In this document: positions 10,871 to 23,204 of the stretch, in pieces
Layout: each line of letters starts with the position of its first letter
Position numbering within the stretch: the stretch's first letter is position 1
NCBI RefSeq assembly: GCF_032062135.1
Contig: NC_092859.1
Location: 37,545,191-37,609,190 of the forward strand
From: Pyxicephalus adspersus
Lineage: Eukaryota; Chordata; Amphibia; Anura; Pyxicephalidae
Length of the DNA stretch: 64,000 nt
Direction: 5' to 3'
Notes under the pieces: generated by a model
Told to the model about the DNA's origin: nothing
Database searches by the model: none
What the model saw: the letters and a program-made list of their open reading frames with translations, nothing else
Position numbers and translations under genes: made by a program

Positions 10871-13371
10871 AGGCAACAGACACCAATCTAAGTTAAAACA
10901 GCCCACCATGTATCACCCACTGAATGTGTAAATACACGCACATGGCTGTGTGCATAAATGTGCATATAAGAGTATGAGCATGTGTGCGCTTAAATCGTGG
11001 TCCTAAATAATATATATTTCATTTTTCAATCTAGATTCCGCGGTTAACTTTCTACCCAGAGCAAGTATGCAGATCAGGAAATTTCAAAAACAGACATACA
11101 TGTAATTTACTTTGTTCTGGCTTTGACTTTGCTAGACACTGCAGTATTACTATACAACATATGGTATGCAGTGATGCTTTCTCTGTGCCGTGCACATTAG
11201 TAAAGCTACATCACTACTGACTTTTATTGCCATATCGTATTATTTTTTTCTAACTATGTCCCGTAGTGGTGGAGGATAGAATCAAAACGAATCGACCAAG
11301 GGTGAAAAAGGCATCCGACACTCCTGGAAATGTGGAATAGTACAGATTCTGATAAAAGTTGTAAGATGATGGCTTTGGAGAGGACAGAATATCTCTACAT
11401 TTGTAGGGAACTGCTTTAAAGAGTTTTTTGACAATGCCCATGTATGATTTTTATTTTGTTCTCAAGTTTCAATACACCACTGTCTGATCCCTTAGAAGCT
11501 TTGACTTATAAGTTTAATGCTTTATCTTTTGGTCTTCTCCCTTACTGGCAGCTGGCTTTTATCATTGCCCATGAGCTAATATATGTTTAAAGGGCCTTTC
11601 AATCCTTTGCTTTACTAAATATTGTTATCTGCAGCTTCAAGCAAAATAAAGAAGAAAGTATCCTTCACACAGCAGGACTATAATGCAATAAAATATTCAT
11701 GGCACAGCTAAATATTGCAGAGGAAAGAAGGAGATGCTTAGTTTTGATCAACAACAATTACATTAATTATGAGTCAAAAAGGGGAAAAAAGGCCTGAGTT
11801 CAGTTTGGCAAGCACAGGGCATAAGGAAAAACATGCTGCTTCAAGTAGCATCTCGCTTGGCAAAGAAAGGGCTTTACATCGTTGACATATATGGGTGCAG
11901 GGCAAAGGTTATTCTTGTCATAGTTTTGCATTGCATCCAGGAAGCATGATAAGCCAAATACATTGTTCCACTGTGTATGGAGCTACAAGGACTTATTCAC
12001 AGCTTATGATACCCCAAAATCCATAATACTCATCATCCCATATAGCTCACATATATGCTCACATACAGTACAAGCACAGCATTACATAACGGACAATAGT
12101 TCATCTGATGATGTACAAAAAGAAGCACATAAGTCAATAGAAACTGCATGATCCAGTGTACATTTATAACATAAAATGTTCTGTTCAAACCTTGTGTGCC
12201 AAACACAAAATATGGGAAAATACATAATAAAAATAAGCATAAACATATAAAATATGAATTCAATTCACTTTTAGGAACATAAGAAAACTAAAACACGTAC
12301 AGGAGTGTTAGCTTCCTTTCTGTTTCTGCTTTGTTATAATGGAAAACATGTAATTCTAGCCTTGGGATTACTTTAAGCCAATGATGCTGAAAATAGTTTA
12401 AGTGAAGTGGTATTCTTTTGTGAACTATATCAGCAGTTCATGAAGATGATGTTTTCTCTTGTGTAATCATCTACAACAATATTATAAAGCATTTGTCCAT
12501 GTATCTTCAATAGCCCTTCATCTACAAAAAATAGCCTCTTACTTTCTCCCGGTCTATTAGAATGCACCTCAAAGCATAAGGTGAACCAAAACTTTTTGTC
12601 TAGTTTTGAATTGAACAAAGAGATTAGAACCTCAGTTACATTGACTAATTGTTTCCAATTCTTCTTGGCGTCATCCTGACTGGGAAGTATAGGTAAATGT
12701 GCACAACAGACACACAGATAACAATGAAAAAACACTTGGATATAGTATAGAAGCTAAAGTTTTAATTGCCATCTGTGGGGAGATTTTTCCTTACTTTCTG
12801 TGACCAGTGTTACCCAGAATAAGAATTGAGAACAAATTACAACATGGGAACAGAGAAATAACAAACCTGAGAGGTTCTATTACTTCCACAGTCTATCAAG
12901 AACTGACAAAATAAGTAGACCTGTAAGTTTCAGGAAAAGCTCAAACTTGAGTTCTTTCCATGGGGAAACTAGAAACAATATGCCGTTACCTGGAGTTCTT
13001 TCATAAGAGCATATTAGTGTTTAAATTTTAGAGGAGGCTGAAAAATACCAATATACAATGGTACTAGAATTTTCAGGAAAAAAACTGTAAAATCAAGCAA
13101 AACAAGAAAGTCATGAATACCCTTTATGAATTTATTATTTTGCTGTTGTACCCTGACATATAACAGCTGACAGGTGCCATTGTAGTGTTGAAAATGTATC
13201 CTGGGAAATCTCTGTGGTTATTAGAAAGCTGAGAGGAAGAAGTACCGAGCTGAAATTTTGTACCAAGAAAGAACTTGTACTACTATCAACAAACTTATAG
13301 GAGTATACAGGAATAAAATGTCTGTCATGACTTTATTGTATTTATAACCAGAACCAATACCCAAATTACAT
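10871..13371. other. Non-coding, one unexplained ORF
   Basis: No recognised gene. The segment 11560-11780 is repeat-free and could be conserved non-coding DNA (inference only). The one notable reading frame at 12430-12735 is listed separately. Confidence 0.5.
12430..12690 (-). other. Unexplained ORF with upstream splice-acceptor-like sequence
   Basis: About 83 residues are open on the minus strand from a pyrimidine-rich TATACTTCCCAG acceptor-like site at about 12690 to a TGA at 12430. The peptide begins QDDAKKNWKQLV, is hydrophilic and ends VVDDYTRENIIFMNC. The spacing of tyrosine, aspartate and cysteine near the end is faintly lipocalin-like, but I do not recognise the protein. No donor, partner exon or poly(A) signal was found. 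It may be an exon of an unlinked gene, a pseudogene, or chance. Confidence 0.15.
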
Positions 13372-13406
13372 AAAAAAAAACAAAAAAAACAAAAAAAAAA
13401 AAAAAA
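13372..13406. repeat. A-rich tract
   Basis: Long A runs with single C interruptions. The tract lies immediately left of the Tc1 transposase fossil. Confidence 0.9.
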
Positions 13407-13443
13407 TGGGCGATACGCATGTGATAAAAGAATGCGCTAGCTG

Positions 13444-13719
13444 CAACATGACAATGATTGCAAACCCAAGATCAAATTGATCTTTCATTGCCTACAGCAG
13501 AAAAAATGAAGGTCCATGAGTGGCCATCACAGTCTTCTGACCTCAATAATATTGAAACACTTTAGGGAGATGCCAAGGCAGCCCAAGAATTTATGGGACA
13601 TGGAGGTGGTTTCTTAAGATGGAGGTGTTTTACCACCTGAAAAATTCAAAAGCCTCATCCACAACTATCATTAGACTGCATGTCATTATTGATGCTTAAG
13701 GGGCAATGAAGAGTATTAA
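13444..13719 (+). pseudogene. Tc1/mariner transposase C-terminal fossil
   Basis: Three reading frames together give the end of a Tc1-type DDE transposase. From 13444 one frame reads QHDND, then KPK and CLQQKK, which matches the catalytic-Asp block of the family (QDNDPKH). From 13509 a second frame reads VHEWPSQSSDLNNIETL, the hallmark WPSQSPDLNPIE block holding the catalytic Glu, and ends in a TAG at 13563. A frame near 13680-13719 keeps the final GGN-type box and Tyr followed by TAA. Frameshifts and stops make it inactive. The N-terminal DNA-binding half and the terminal inverted repeats were not found. Confidence 0.85.
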
Positions 13720-14234
13720 AGGGCTTGGAAATCCTATTAGTTTCTTAATCGCCATGGGTTTTTAATGGTTTTGAAATTCTGTAATACCTTACCGTTTTTT
13801 GGGGATTACAATTCAAGTAAATTTAATTATCACTGTTTCTGTAGAGAATGATAGACATCATATTCATTTTAGCTTTGCAAACTCATGGGCCTACTCTGTA
13901 CTCATGAGCCTAACTGTAACACAAAATGGTGGATAGACTCAAACTGGCTGTTAAAATGGTGGACAAATGTCTTTTGTGAGGTTGGCAAAAGCTATGCAAA
14001 AACATTTTGCATATAATTTGGAGTGGAGAATCAGATCCACACTATATCTTCAATGTATCTAACCCAAGCAGCCACCAATCCATTACTCTCCTATCACAGT
14101 TAACCCAGCATTAGCTTAGACAACAGTTGATCCAATTTCATTCTACTCTTTCTTGGTAAACTTTAAAGAAGGTCTGAAGGTAGACCGCCTCTACTGTACT
14201 TTGAGGTAAGAAAACACACAATACCCTCCAAATC

Positions 14235-14480
14235 AGTGGTCGCCAATCTTTTCGGACCTATGGACCACTAAACGTATGGGCTCCAGACCGTGCATGTGTG
14301 GGGAGTCGTGTGTCACTCAAAGGGGAAGAAATTCCCCCCAGAGTGATGTCATGATGACAGAACCCATCCACTCTCCCATCACAGGTCTGACCCTGCAATG
14401 GGAGAGTGGGTGGGTTGTGTCCTGAGCCCGCGATCCATAACGGGGCATTACCATGGCTCTGGCTCTGCCCATGCACTACA
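14235..14480 (+). mobile_element. hAT-like MITE fragment
   Basis: It begins CAGTGGTCGCCAATC, a typical hAT terminal motif, and continues with GGACCTATGGACCACTAAA. The internal block with GTGTCACTCAAAGGGGAAGAA and AGAGTGATGTCATGAT recurs at 58200-58260, showing an interspersed family. No 8-bp duplication could be fixed because the right end is unclear. Confidence 0.6.
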
Positions 14481-17400
14481 TGAACAATGACTTCCTATGT
14501 TATAGAGATTAGCGGGGGGTGTCCAGTAGTGTTTCAAAAGACAAAATAGCAATGCCAAAACAAATTCTTTTTATTTTTTGCCCTTTCATATTGATTGATA
14601 AATGATTACATTTTGTTACCTATTATACTTAGATGGTTACAGAATGCTTTCATACATTGTAGCAGCTTGTCTCTCTCTCAACCCCTTGACAGTAAAAGAC
14701 AACACATTCTTTTCACAATGCAGTGTTTTTGCAACACTGGCTTTGTCAGGGCTTCACGATCAAATGACAGATCAGCTGCTGGGAGTGTGTTTTGCTCCTA
14801 ACATCTTTACCAAGGCCATGGCAGTCAATCCAGTGACAAATATACAGCACACAAGAACATGCAGTAAAAGTTTAAGTTTTATTATAAATAGGATTTTAGT
14901 ACCATAATATCTTTTTCTTAAGATTTAGTGGGGGACTAAAAGAGGGGTAGGCAACAGCAAACAACTGCTAACATGCCAAAGAAAACAACAAAAAGCTAGG
15001 AGCATGGAGCATGACGATCACACAATCCTCCTGGTAAGCTTGGAGAACATGTGAACAGGGAAACAGATGTATGGTGCCGGAAAGTCAAAAAGACACTTTT
15101 AGATATAGCAGAGTTTGCATGACAGAAAATGGTGGAGCTCAATCCTTAAAACCATAAATCTGGATGATGGCCGACCACCATGCAGCCAGAAAAATCAGCA
15201 CATTTACAGGGTTCATCAGGGATAACAAGGTTTTTTTTTGGAAAAAGCTACATCCAAACATTTGTAGAAATCTCCTTTTAGTAAAATGGAGCAGGACAGA
15301 GAGCTGGAATATTGTTGTCCTGGTTGAGGTCAAAGGAAGAAAGTACTGCTTGATGAAAATAATTATGTACATGAGAGTATAGAGTGGAATGTCTCCAATG
15401 GGTTCAAATGGTGGGTTTTGTAAGTGCAGAAAGAATCTGATTTAGATCTCACAAAATCACAGGGGAGAGGAAAGGGAAGAATACACAGAAAAGAAGCTTT
15501 TCTAGCCTTAATAATTGAAAGTCATGCTGGTAAAGCCAGTGATTGTAAAGTGGGATTCCAAATTGTAAATAAAAACAAATGATCATTGACACAGTTCACA
15601 GAGTGTATGCCAGGAGCCTTGCCAGGTTGACAAACCATTATTTTGGCCTATCCAAAGCAAAATTGTTTGAATACTTTGCACCCTGATCCTGCAAAGATAA
15701 AAAAAAGTACTTAAGGAGAAATAAATAAGGGTATGCATATAGTATAGAGCAGGCACAGTATCCACAAGACAAACCTGTCCAATTCGTTGTACTCAAAACA
15801 AAATCCTGGAATTACACTAATGGCCGGGCCCGTCACGCTGGTATCCTTTGTAAGGATCATTTAAATAGCAGTGAAGGGGGGACTTCCCCAGCTTCAGAGC
15901 TAGATTCCACAATCACCACACCAAAAATAACTTTATATCAAATGAGTCAGTTCATCTGGGGACTTGAACAACTTGCACCACAACATTAGAATGCTGTACT
16001 GCAATGCTTTTGTGTTAAAATGGAAAAATAGAACTTACATGAATTCCTGTGAAAAAGAATGTGAATAGAAAACCTGAACCTGAGATTGCATATTCCTATT
16101 TTGTATTTTGAAGACCAAGTCTACACATTTAGGCCTAAAATTTAGTTCCAGTGTGAGGAACGAGAAACATGGAACTGGGGGACGTTTTAGAAATTATGGG
16201 AAATTATGAGAAAATACATCCAAGTAGTGGCTCCACATGTACAACATTCTAGTTTCTGCACCCCTGCAATTCTGCCATTTGGGGCCTCTGGAGAGGATAG
16301 GACCCTCAGTTTGCCCTATTCTAAAACCAGTCCGGCATGGAGCAAAACATCAGCTTGCATGCGTAGGACACTATCTTTTGCACCCACACATCTAAGAAGC
16401 AAGACATCCAGGTATGAGCAGAGGTCAACAAATATCCCACCACTTTGCAGAGGAAATGCATAGGAAGAAATGGCTGAGAATCTGGAATACTTTGAGCCAC
16501 AGACTTTTCAAATGGCCTGAAAACCTTGGTTTAGGGGTCTTGATTTGAATAAAGTATAAGATCAGAAACTAAAATTCTTATTCTTTCTGGAGGGGTGGAT
16601 ATCTTGTTCCTTGTTTCTCCTCCACTGGGGAAGATAGGAGTGCCTTGTGCATTGGTACTAAAAGAAGACTCATGCTGTAGATAAGCTGGGTTGCCTCTAG
16701 CAGACCATCATAATATAAGTTAAGGCTATGGCCATTTATTTCTTATACTCAGTTAGTTAGGGTTCTACAGCAGCAGTAGGGTTATCTCTTTTAAAATATT
16801 TTACCAATCCACCAAGAACTGCAAAAAAAAAAGGTTAAAGCAGGGATTTCAGAGTTCTAAAGGGGAAACAGCTAGTTATTTGCAGGGATGGTATTTGTTC
16901 TGTTAAGATTGGTACAAGCCTAGCATTCATTTGAGAAGTCCAAAAAAACTTTTCACACTCTTTCCAATTACTATATCAGGAAACATATCAAAGGGCAATT
17001 GCAATGGGAAGACCTTTTTCATTGTGGAAGCTTTAAAAAAACAAAACAGGTGACAGGGCTGGTGGAAGAAATATGTGTATTTGATAGTTAAATGGTTAGA
17101 TTTCCTTAACTGTTTATCTTTTCATTTCTAAGAAAAAATGTAAAACAAGGAAGCTAACAGGGGGCACCTTCTTGGCAAAATAACAAGTAAAAGCTAGCTT
17201 AAAAAAGCAATTTCAATGAGGAAATGAAAACACTCAATTTTGTTCATTCCTTCTCATGACAGGGTCACCAAATATAATATTAAAATTTACAAACTTAAAA
17301 GGCCAGTAAAAATCTCATTGCATTGTTGCAAGACTTAAGTCTTGTTGTAAAAAAAAAACAACAGCAACCTAGATTTATTTCGGTCACATACAAATACTCT

Positions 17401-18795
17401 TGCAACTGTTTACTCTCACTGTGTATGCAATGTACATCCTGACTCATCTTGGCATCTGAGCCGAGGGCTGGGTATTTTAACTAATGTTCTCAAGCCAAGA
17501 GGAGTGTCATAGGACCTGAAATAAGCCGTGAGGATGGTCACAGTGTCCGACGGAGACATGTTGGGAACCTGGAGTTGTTATTGCCAGAGCAGGGCACACT
17601 TAAAGGTAAGTGTACATATTGCTGTGCATACTAGAACATTATGGTAAAAAAAAACACCCAGCAGTACTTATAACTGTCAGGAAAAGCTTAATTTTTTAAG
17701 GCACAACACCTATGTTTTCTATTGCTTCACTCATAGATTTGTGTTACCTTTATTAAAGGATAACCTTGCAGGGTGGATTTAAATCTATTATTTTTTTTTA
17801 TTATTATTACCTTTAATCAAATCTTGCAGAATGGATTTAAATCTAATTTTTAAAAGTTTAAGATGTATACATGTGTAGATGAGTATAAATCTGGTAAAAT
17901 GTACAAAATGAACAGAATCGAGTATGTCGCCAGCATTACCACATTTATTAAAACACACAGCTGCTCAGGTTATAAAAAACTTAAAAAGATTGCAGCTGTA
18001 AATATTTGCGTCTACCAGCACTTTTAGATGTGCCCTAGCTTGTAAGTGATTGGCAGGCAGCTGAAACACTGTGTTCTCTATTTTTCTTTTCTTTTTTTCC
18101 AACCCTTTATGGCTTCTAAACACGCTCATGATTAACTAGATTATTTTGCTCAGAACCATACAGAGCTATACTCTCCGGGCTCCTTGAGTCCTTCTCCTAC
18201 AGAAATAGAATAATATAGTTCCTACGCAGTGAAACGCGCCAGGAGACGTTGTACATTTGCCAAACGTGCACATGGAATTTCTACAGAAACAATGACTTCC
18301 GCCAACCTGCTACACATATCAATTTTGCTATTGTTATACAAGGACAGAACATTTTCCCCAAGGTTACACTAAGAACTAGGAGTTTGCCCGGGGTCCAGTA
18401 TTTATGATAGTATTGTGGAACTCTGGTTTTAGTGCAGATGTGACTATCCATATATGATTGCCTACAGTTATTTCAGTGTCAGGTATTTTTAGGTAGATCG
18501 CTGCTGCCACTACGTGGTAATAGAGAATAAATACCAGACTGCGTTACATATGACTCAGACTCAGGAAATATTCAGGCTGATATTTGTATTCTTTCTTCCC
18601 AAAAATGCTACTTCATTAACCTTATTCTGATCCAATAGCTTTAATACTCTATTGGTCAGTAACCTAGAACACGTGCGGATCTGAAGTAGTCTGAAAAAAC
18701 ATTCACGCTGGTACAAGGCGTTAAAGCGTGCACATTATCATGCATAATGTATAGGCTGCCAACATACTGCAATGAAAAAAAAAATTGAAAAACAG
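14481..18795. other. Non-coding, no feature recognised
   Basis: More than 4 kb of ordinary AT-rich sequence with short A runs (for example 17348-17358). A strong AAAGGTAAGT donor-like site lies at 17595-17607, but no exon could be built to its left. Confidence 0.55.
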
Positions 18796-18799
18796 CAAC

Positions 18800-18960
18800 A
18801 GACATGCATCGTTTTTTGTTAAAAGCAGAACACCACACCGCAACACATTGTAGTGTGCTGTAATATATCTATGTTAGTTAATGCAGTGGGGTACCATTGG
18901 CAATAAATTTCACAGCAACACACTAATGCACATTACACGTAATAACATGTGTTGTGATGA
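18800..18960. repeat. CA/TG-rich repeat fragment (GCAACACATTGTAGTG family)
   Basis: GCAACACATTGTAGTGTGCTG here resembles, in either orientation, GCATTGTAGTGCGTTGCC at 43705-43725 and related text at 37800-37850 and 46850-46880. This suggests a short interspersed family with internal inverted repeats. The boundaries are poorly defined. Confidence 0.4.
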
Positions 18961-19662
18961 CACACACTTTAATACGGGTCTTGACTATTGCTCTCTGCTT
19001 ATTTGTTGCAATGATTGCAAAAAGTACTGGAGCCAGAAAAAGTCAATTAGCATTGTCAGGAAAAAAAATGAACTCCCAGTATTATTGAAAATTCTTACCA
19101 GCCTATTTATTTTGGGTCACTGTTGTATTCTATAAAAGCAGGGGGCTAGGTACAGTATGGAAACCAGGCAACTAGTTTTAGGGGACAATGAGGTAAGGAA
19201 TAACACTTTACACACAGCAGCCTAATAAACTGGATATGTGCCAGGTAATGTACAATTCTTCACTGGGTTGTGAATGGTTCTCAGTATACTCCCTTTCAAT
19301 GCAGGATTGCTGGTCCTGCAGAAAAGCATGGGCCATTTAATCCCTGTAATGCAGTGCATTTGTGTGGTGGTGGTTGGAAGGGGATATTCAACAATAAAAA
19401 CTTTCATTTTTACAGGAGCTTTACAGCTTTTTTTATTTTACTGAAAAGTGAAATTTTACCCCATTGCAGGTATGATTGTAAAGTTGGCTCTGCCATCAAC
19501 TTGTTGAAATCTCCACAATTACTAGTCCTGATTGGTATTATTGTTTCTGACATTTTTACCCATAGGACTCAAAGTACATAGAATCTACAGCACCCACCCA
19601 AGTACTATCCATGCCAGACCAGCAGTGTAGACCGCGTGCTTTGAGGTGATATGCCCCTAATG

Positions 19663-19682
19663 TTTTTTTTTTTTTTTTTTTT
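19663..19682. repeat. Poly(T) run
   Basis: Twenty consecutive T bases. Confidence 0.95.
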
Positions 19683-19852
19683 AGGAACACACAACAAACT
19701 AAAGAAACAATGCCCTAACCAAGATTTGGATCCCTGGCAAGGTGTATGATGTAAGGTGCCTAACTACTTTATTATACACTATGCCTTGGAATTACATTTT
19801 TTAGTTTGTTTTTGCTTTGGGTACTTTTTATTTTTCTCAGTAGATCTCTACT

Positions 19853-20010
19853 TTACACTTTAGTTCTACCGTCTTTTAGTACCAGCAGTGATTGTGGTGC
19901 AAGACCCATAACAGTATACATTTGTCCATAATTTTGTATACCAAGCTGGTTAACATGTACTTTTATTCCCATTTTAACATGTAAAATAACTAATTCTGCT
20001 GTAGGAAAAA
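19853..20010 (-). pseudogene. Possible retroelement integrase-tail fragment
   Basis: The minus-strand peptide contains KVHVNQLGIQNYG and then LAPQSLLVLKDGRTKV. The pattern resembles the C-terminal tail of Ty3/Gypsy integrases (LGPQSYLV-DGR-R), but no other part of a retroelement is recognisable beside it. This call rests on one motif recalled from the family and could be chance. Confidence 0.25.
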
Positions 20011-20149
20011 TGTGATGTATCCTGGAAGGAAGGGACAGAAGGTAATATGGGCCTGGCAAGTAAAAATATTGTAAACGAATCATATTCTCTTGGTGGTTGA
20101 TGTGTCTCAAGATACAATAATATGTCTGTAATAAAAGACATAACATGCC

Positions 20150-21586
20150 ATGGTCAATATATAACAGTTTCTTGCTGGATAATGTAATGTAATATATTAT
20201 GGGTAATAGCTATATTAGATGCTGCTAATGAGTTATAAAATATACTGCTACCATGTGATGTAATATTCGGTTTCTAGGCAATATAATATGTAATTATTGA
20301 GTGATAGCACATGCAGAAGCTGGTAGTAGTTCCATCTTACATCTTACTGAATCATTTTTTATTGTTTGATCGAAGGTAAGTTACAGTGAACCCGTTTCCT
20401 GCTTAGCAGCTGGAGCAAAATCTTATCCTCTGCTTGTAAATGAAAATGGGTCCTCATTGGTTTCTGACCACTACTAAAGGTCAGAACATGTTCTGCCAAA
20501 TGAACTAAGATGGGGCTCAAAGGACCTCATTACTAGTTCACTGTGCAAGCATCTTTCACCCTTTGATCAGCTTAATCTCCAGTACAGTAGATTGTGTATT
20601 ATTCATCTGTCACTGCTAACAAATATATTCAGTATCTTTGAAGAATACTACAGAAGAAACAATTATTTGAAACAAAATTCTAGTTAAAAAAGCATTTTAT
20701 AAATAATAAATATAAATTTTGCTGCAACAGCTGCCTTGTCTCTAGCTGTTATTAGCAGAAACTTCACTTTTGATCCCCTGTTGGGTTGGATGACAATCCC
20801 AAGCTGTCTGGGACACCCCAGGAAGTTCTTCAGCCTGGAATCACGGTACAACATGTCAAAACCCCTTTCTACCGTGTTCAGGACTGCAGGACATTGCATA
20901 AAAAGAAAAAAATGTTTAAAAAATTATAAATAAGCTTTAATTTATTAAGACTTTGTAGAGGAAAGTGTAAGTATTATTCACAAGTTTATTGAGGGCAGTA
21001 AAGGGTAAGTAGGTCCAGAAAATTTTTTGGAGGTTTTCATATCCTGTTTTCTTAAATCTTATGAAACTTTCAAATGTTCATACCTGGGAAGAGGTAAGAT
21101 TACATACACAGAAAGCTGCATCTTTGAAGACAGTTTATAGACATCTGTAGAACTGATAATTTCATATTACCCACCAAATTTAAAATCCAAGAAAATTTAG
21201 AAAGCGATTATGGCCTGCTGCATAATTCATTAAATGTTCTACTTTCGATTGATTATTTATAATTTCTTGATGAACAGGGTCAGTATGCTTAATGAAACAA
21301 AAGTCAGCTGGCATGCTCTTGTTATACATGCATAACTTGGATCCTTTGTAGTAGAGATATCATCATGTATTTGCTATCTATTTATTTATTTTTGGTATTG
21401 AAATTGTTATATTAAAAGTAATGGACATACTGCACCACCCAATTATCAACAAAAGATAAAAAAAAGAAAAATAAAGTCCTATTAAACTGTAATGCTAAAA
21501 AGTGATTCTAAAAGAATAACATATTTCTAAAAATCACTATTTCAAGCTTTTGAATATAGCTTTCGACCTACACACTTCCCATAAGG
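20150..21586. other. Non-coding, no feature recognised
   Basis: No exon or repeat boundary recognised. Confidence 0.6.
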
Positions 21587-21957
21587 GTGGTTAATAGTAT
21601 CTTGAGAGACAAACACAAGGGAAGTTCTTCTATTGACAGCGCCCTCTCATGGTTATTTTTTTATTCAACTGCACATTTCAAATCTTTTTCAATGGTGACC
21701 TTTCCAAATCCTTCTCATTTTGCTTTTTCCGAAGGCTCAGCCTTTAAACATGTACTGTTCTACCTTTTCTCCCCAGGCAAACTGATATCCTTCCTCAGAT
21801 CTATAATGCCATTTGTACGTAGATGACATCCAAATTTACTTGTTTACCCTGACATGTTTACTTCTGTCCTCAATAAGGTTTTAAGCTTTCTAGTAGCCAT
21901 TTTATCATGGATGGCTGCTAGATACCTGAAACTCAACAGGAAAATACTGAAATTATA

Positions 21958-22253
21958 GGGCCTTTTTTTAAAGCTCTCCAAAGCTGGAGAGGATACACTT
22001 TCATCAGTAAAGCTGGGTGATCCAGCAAACCTGGAATGGATCTGGTCCAGGATTCAACACTAGAATACTAGTCTTTTTATCTGGTGGAAATAGGTGTATA
22101 TGTAAGCCCTAAGGAGAATTCCAGGATCCAACACATTTGCTAGCAAATAGAAAATAACTTTTAAGAAATCCATTCCAGGTCTGCTAGTTCGCCCAACCTA
22201 ACTGATGAAAGTGTATCCTCCTCAGCATTAGAGAGCTTTAATAAATCAGGCCC
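21958..22253. mobile_element. Palindromic MITE (CTGATTTATTAAAGC family), copy A, inside the LINE fossil
   Basis: The left arm has AAAGCTCTCCAAAGCTGGAGAGGATACACTTTCATCAG-type text and the right arm is its inverted counterpart, ending CTTTAATAAATCAGGCCC. An extra block at about 22062-22135, absent from the other copies, sits in the middle. It lies just after the LKLN motif of the LINE remnant. Confidence 0.85.
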
Positions 22254-22877
22254 AATATCTTTTTTTATGCATATCTTTGTTTGCTTTTTTTACAATATTA
22301 ATACAAGTGTACAAACATATTGGAATACACTTCAAGGTACAGATTTTTAGACATATGTTACATTGGCTTCAGTAATAATAGAACCTCAGACAATAATGTT
22401 CTCTATACGTGGGAGACAAACTTTTCAAAATCACATATTAGTGTGCATAGTGGTACTCATTATAGCACATCTAGAGCCCCCAGAGTTCCATTAAGCTTTT
22501 TAGTAGCATACCATATGGTATGTTTAAACAGTGCTATCAAGACCAACTGGTCTCTTTTTAACGCCACCAACAGAAACTACATCCAATTTTTAAAGAAATG
22601 TTTGGTGTAAAGGTCTTTGGTACACAAAGCATTCAGCTTATCTATTGACATAAGTTTGAGGAGGATCTCTCTGACCTCCTGTAGGGTGGGGCTAGGGTGC
22701 TTTTGCTATCTATTGTCCTAAAATTAACTCATTATCTTTTCAACTTCACCTTCTTAAGTCCCCCTAACATCTTTATAACTGTAATTAACATGATATCACC
22801 TCTAAATCTGTACTTTCCTTCAATCTCCACATGCAGAAAATCTCTAAATCAAAACACTTTTACCTGCACAATGTCTC

Positions 22878-23204
22878 TGAAGCTGCGTACACATGTGAAG
22901 TTCTTGTTGTTGGAAAGGATCTTTCACAATACGCACAAGAACCGCACGATGCACGAACAAGTGTTGTAAATACAGCACCGTTCTGCTCTATGGAGAGGGG
23001 AGGGGGAGAGCGACGGAGTGGCACCCTGCTGCACGTTCTCCCCTTTGCCCTGCATTAGGATCGCTCGTCGTTCATCGTGTGTGGATCCGCCAGGACGGAT
23101 CCATGGACGGTGAACAACGCAGGCTGTACACACGCCAGATTCTTGCCCAATATCTCCCCTAAGCTGATTTCTGGTGAGAAAAATTTGACGTGTGTTCGTA
23201 GTTT
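22878..23204. mobile_element. MITE with GCTGCGTACACA ends, inside the LINE fossil
   Basis: The left end reads GAAGCTGCGTACACATGTG. The right end reads CGTGTGTTCGTAGTTTA, its imperfect inverse. The inner text GTTGTTGGAAAGGATC and TCGTCGTTCATCGTGTG relates it to the element at 24393-24832. It splits LINE codons: HLHNVS lies left and KFAPF lies right. Target duplications were not clear. Confidence 0.75.

Noticed and set aside
19700..19760. Possible tRNA-derived SINE head
   Set aside because: The text GGATCCCTGG with GGTGCCTAAC loosely recalls box B/A spacing, but neither box meets the consensus.
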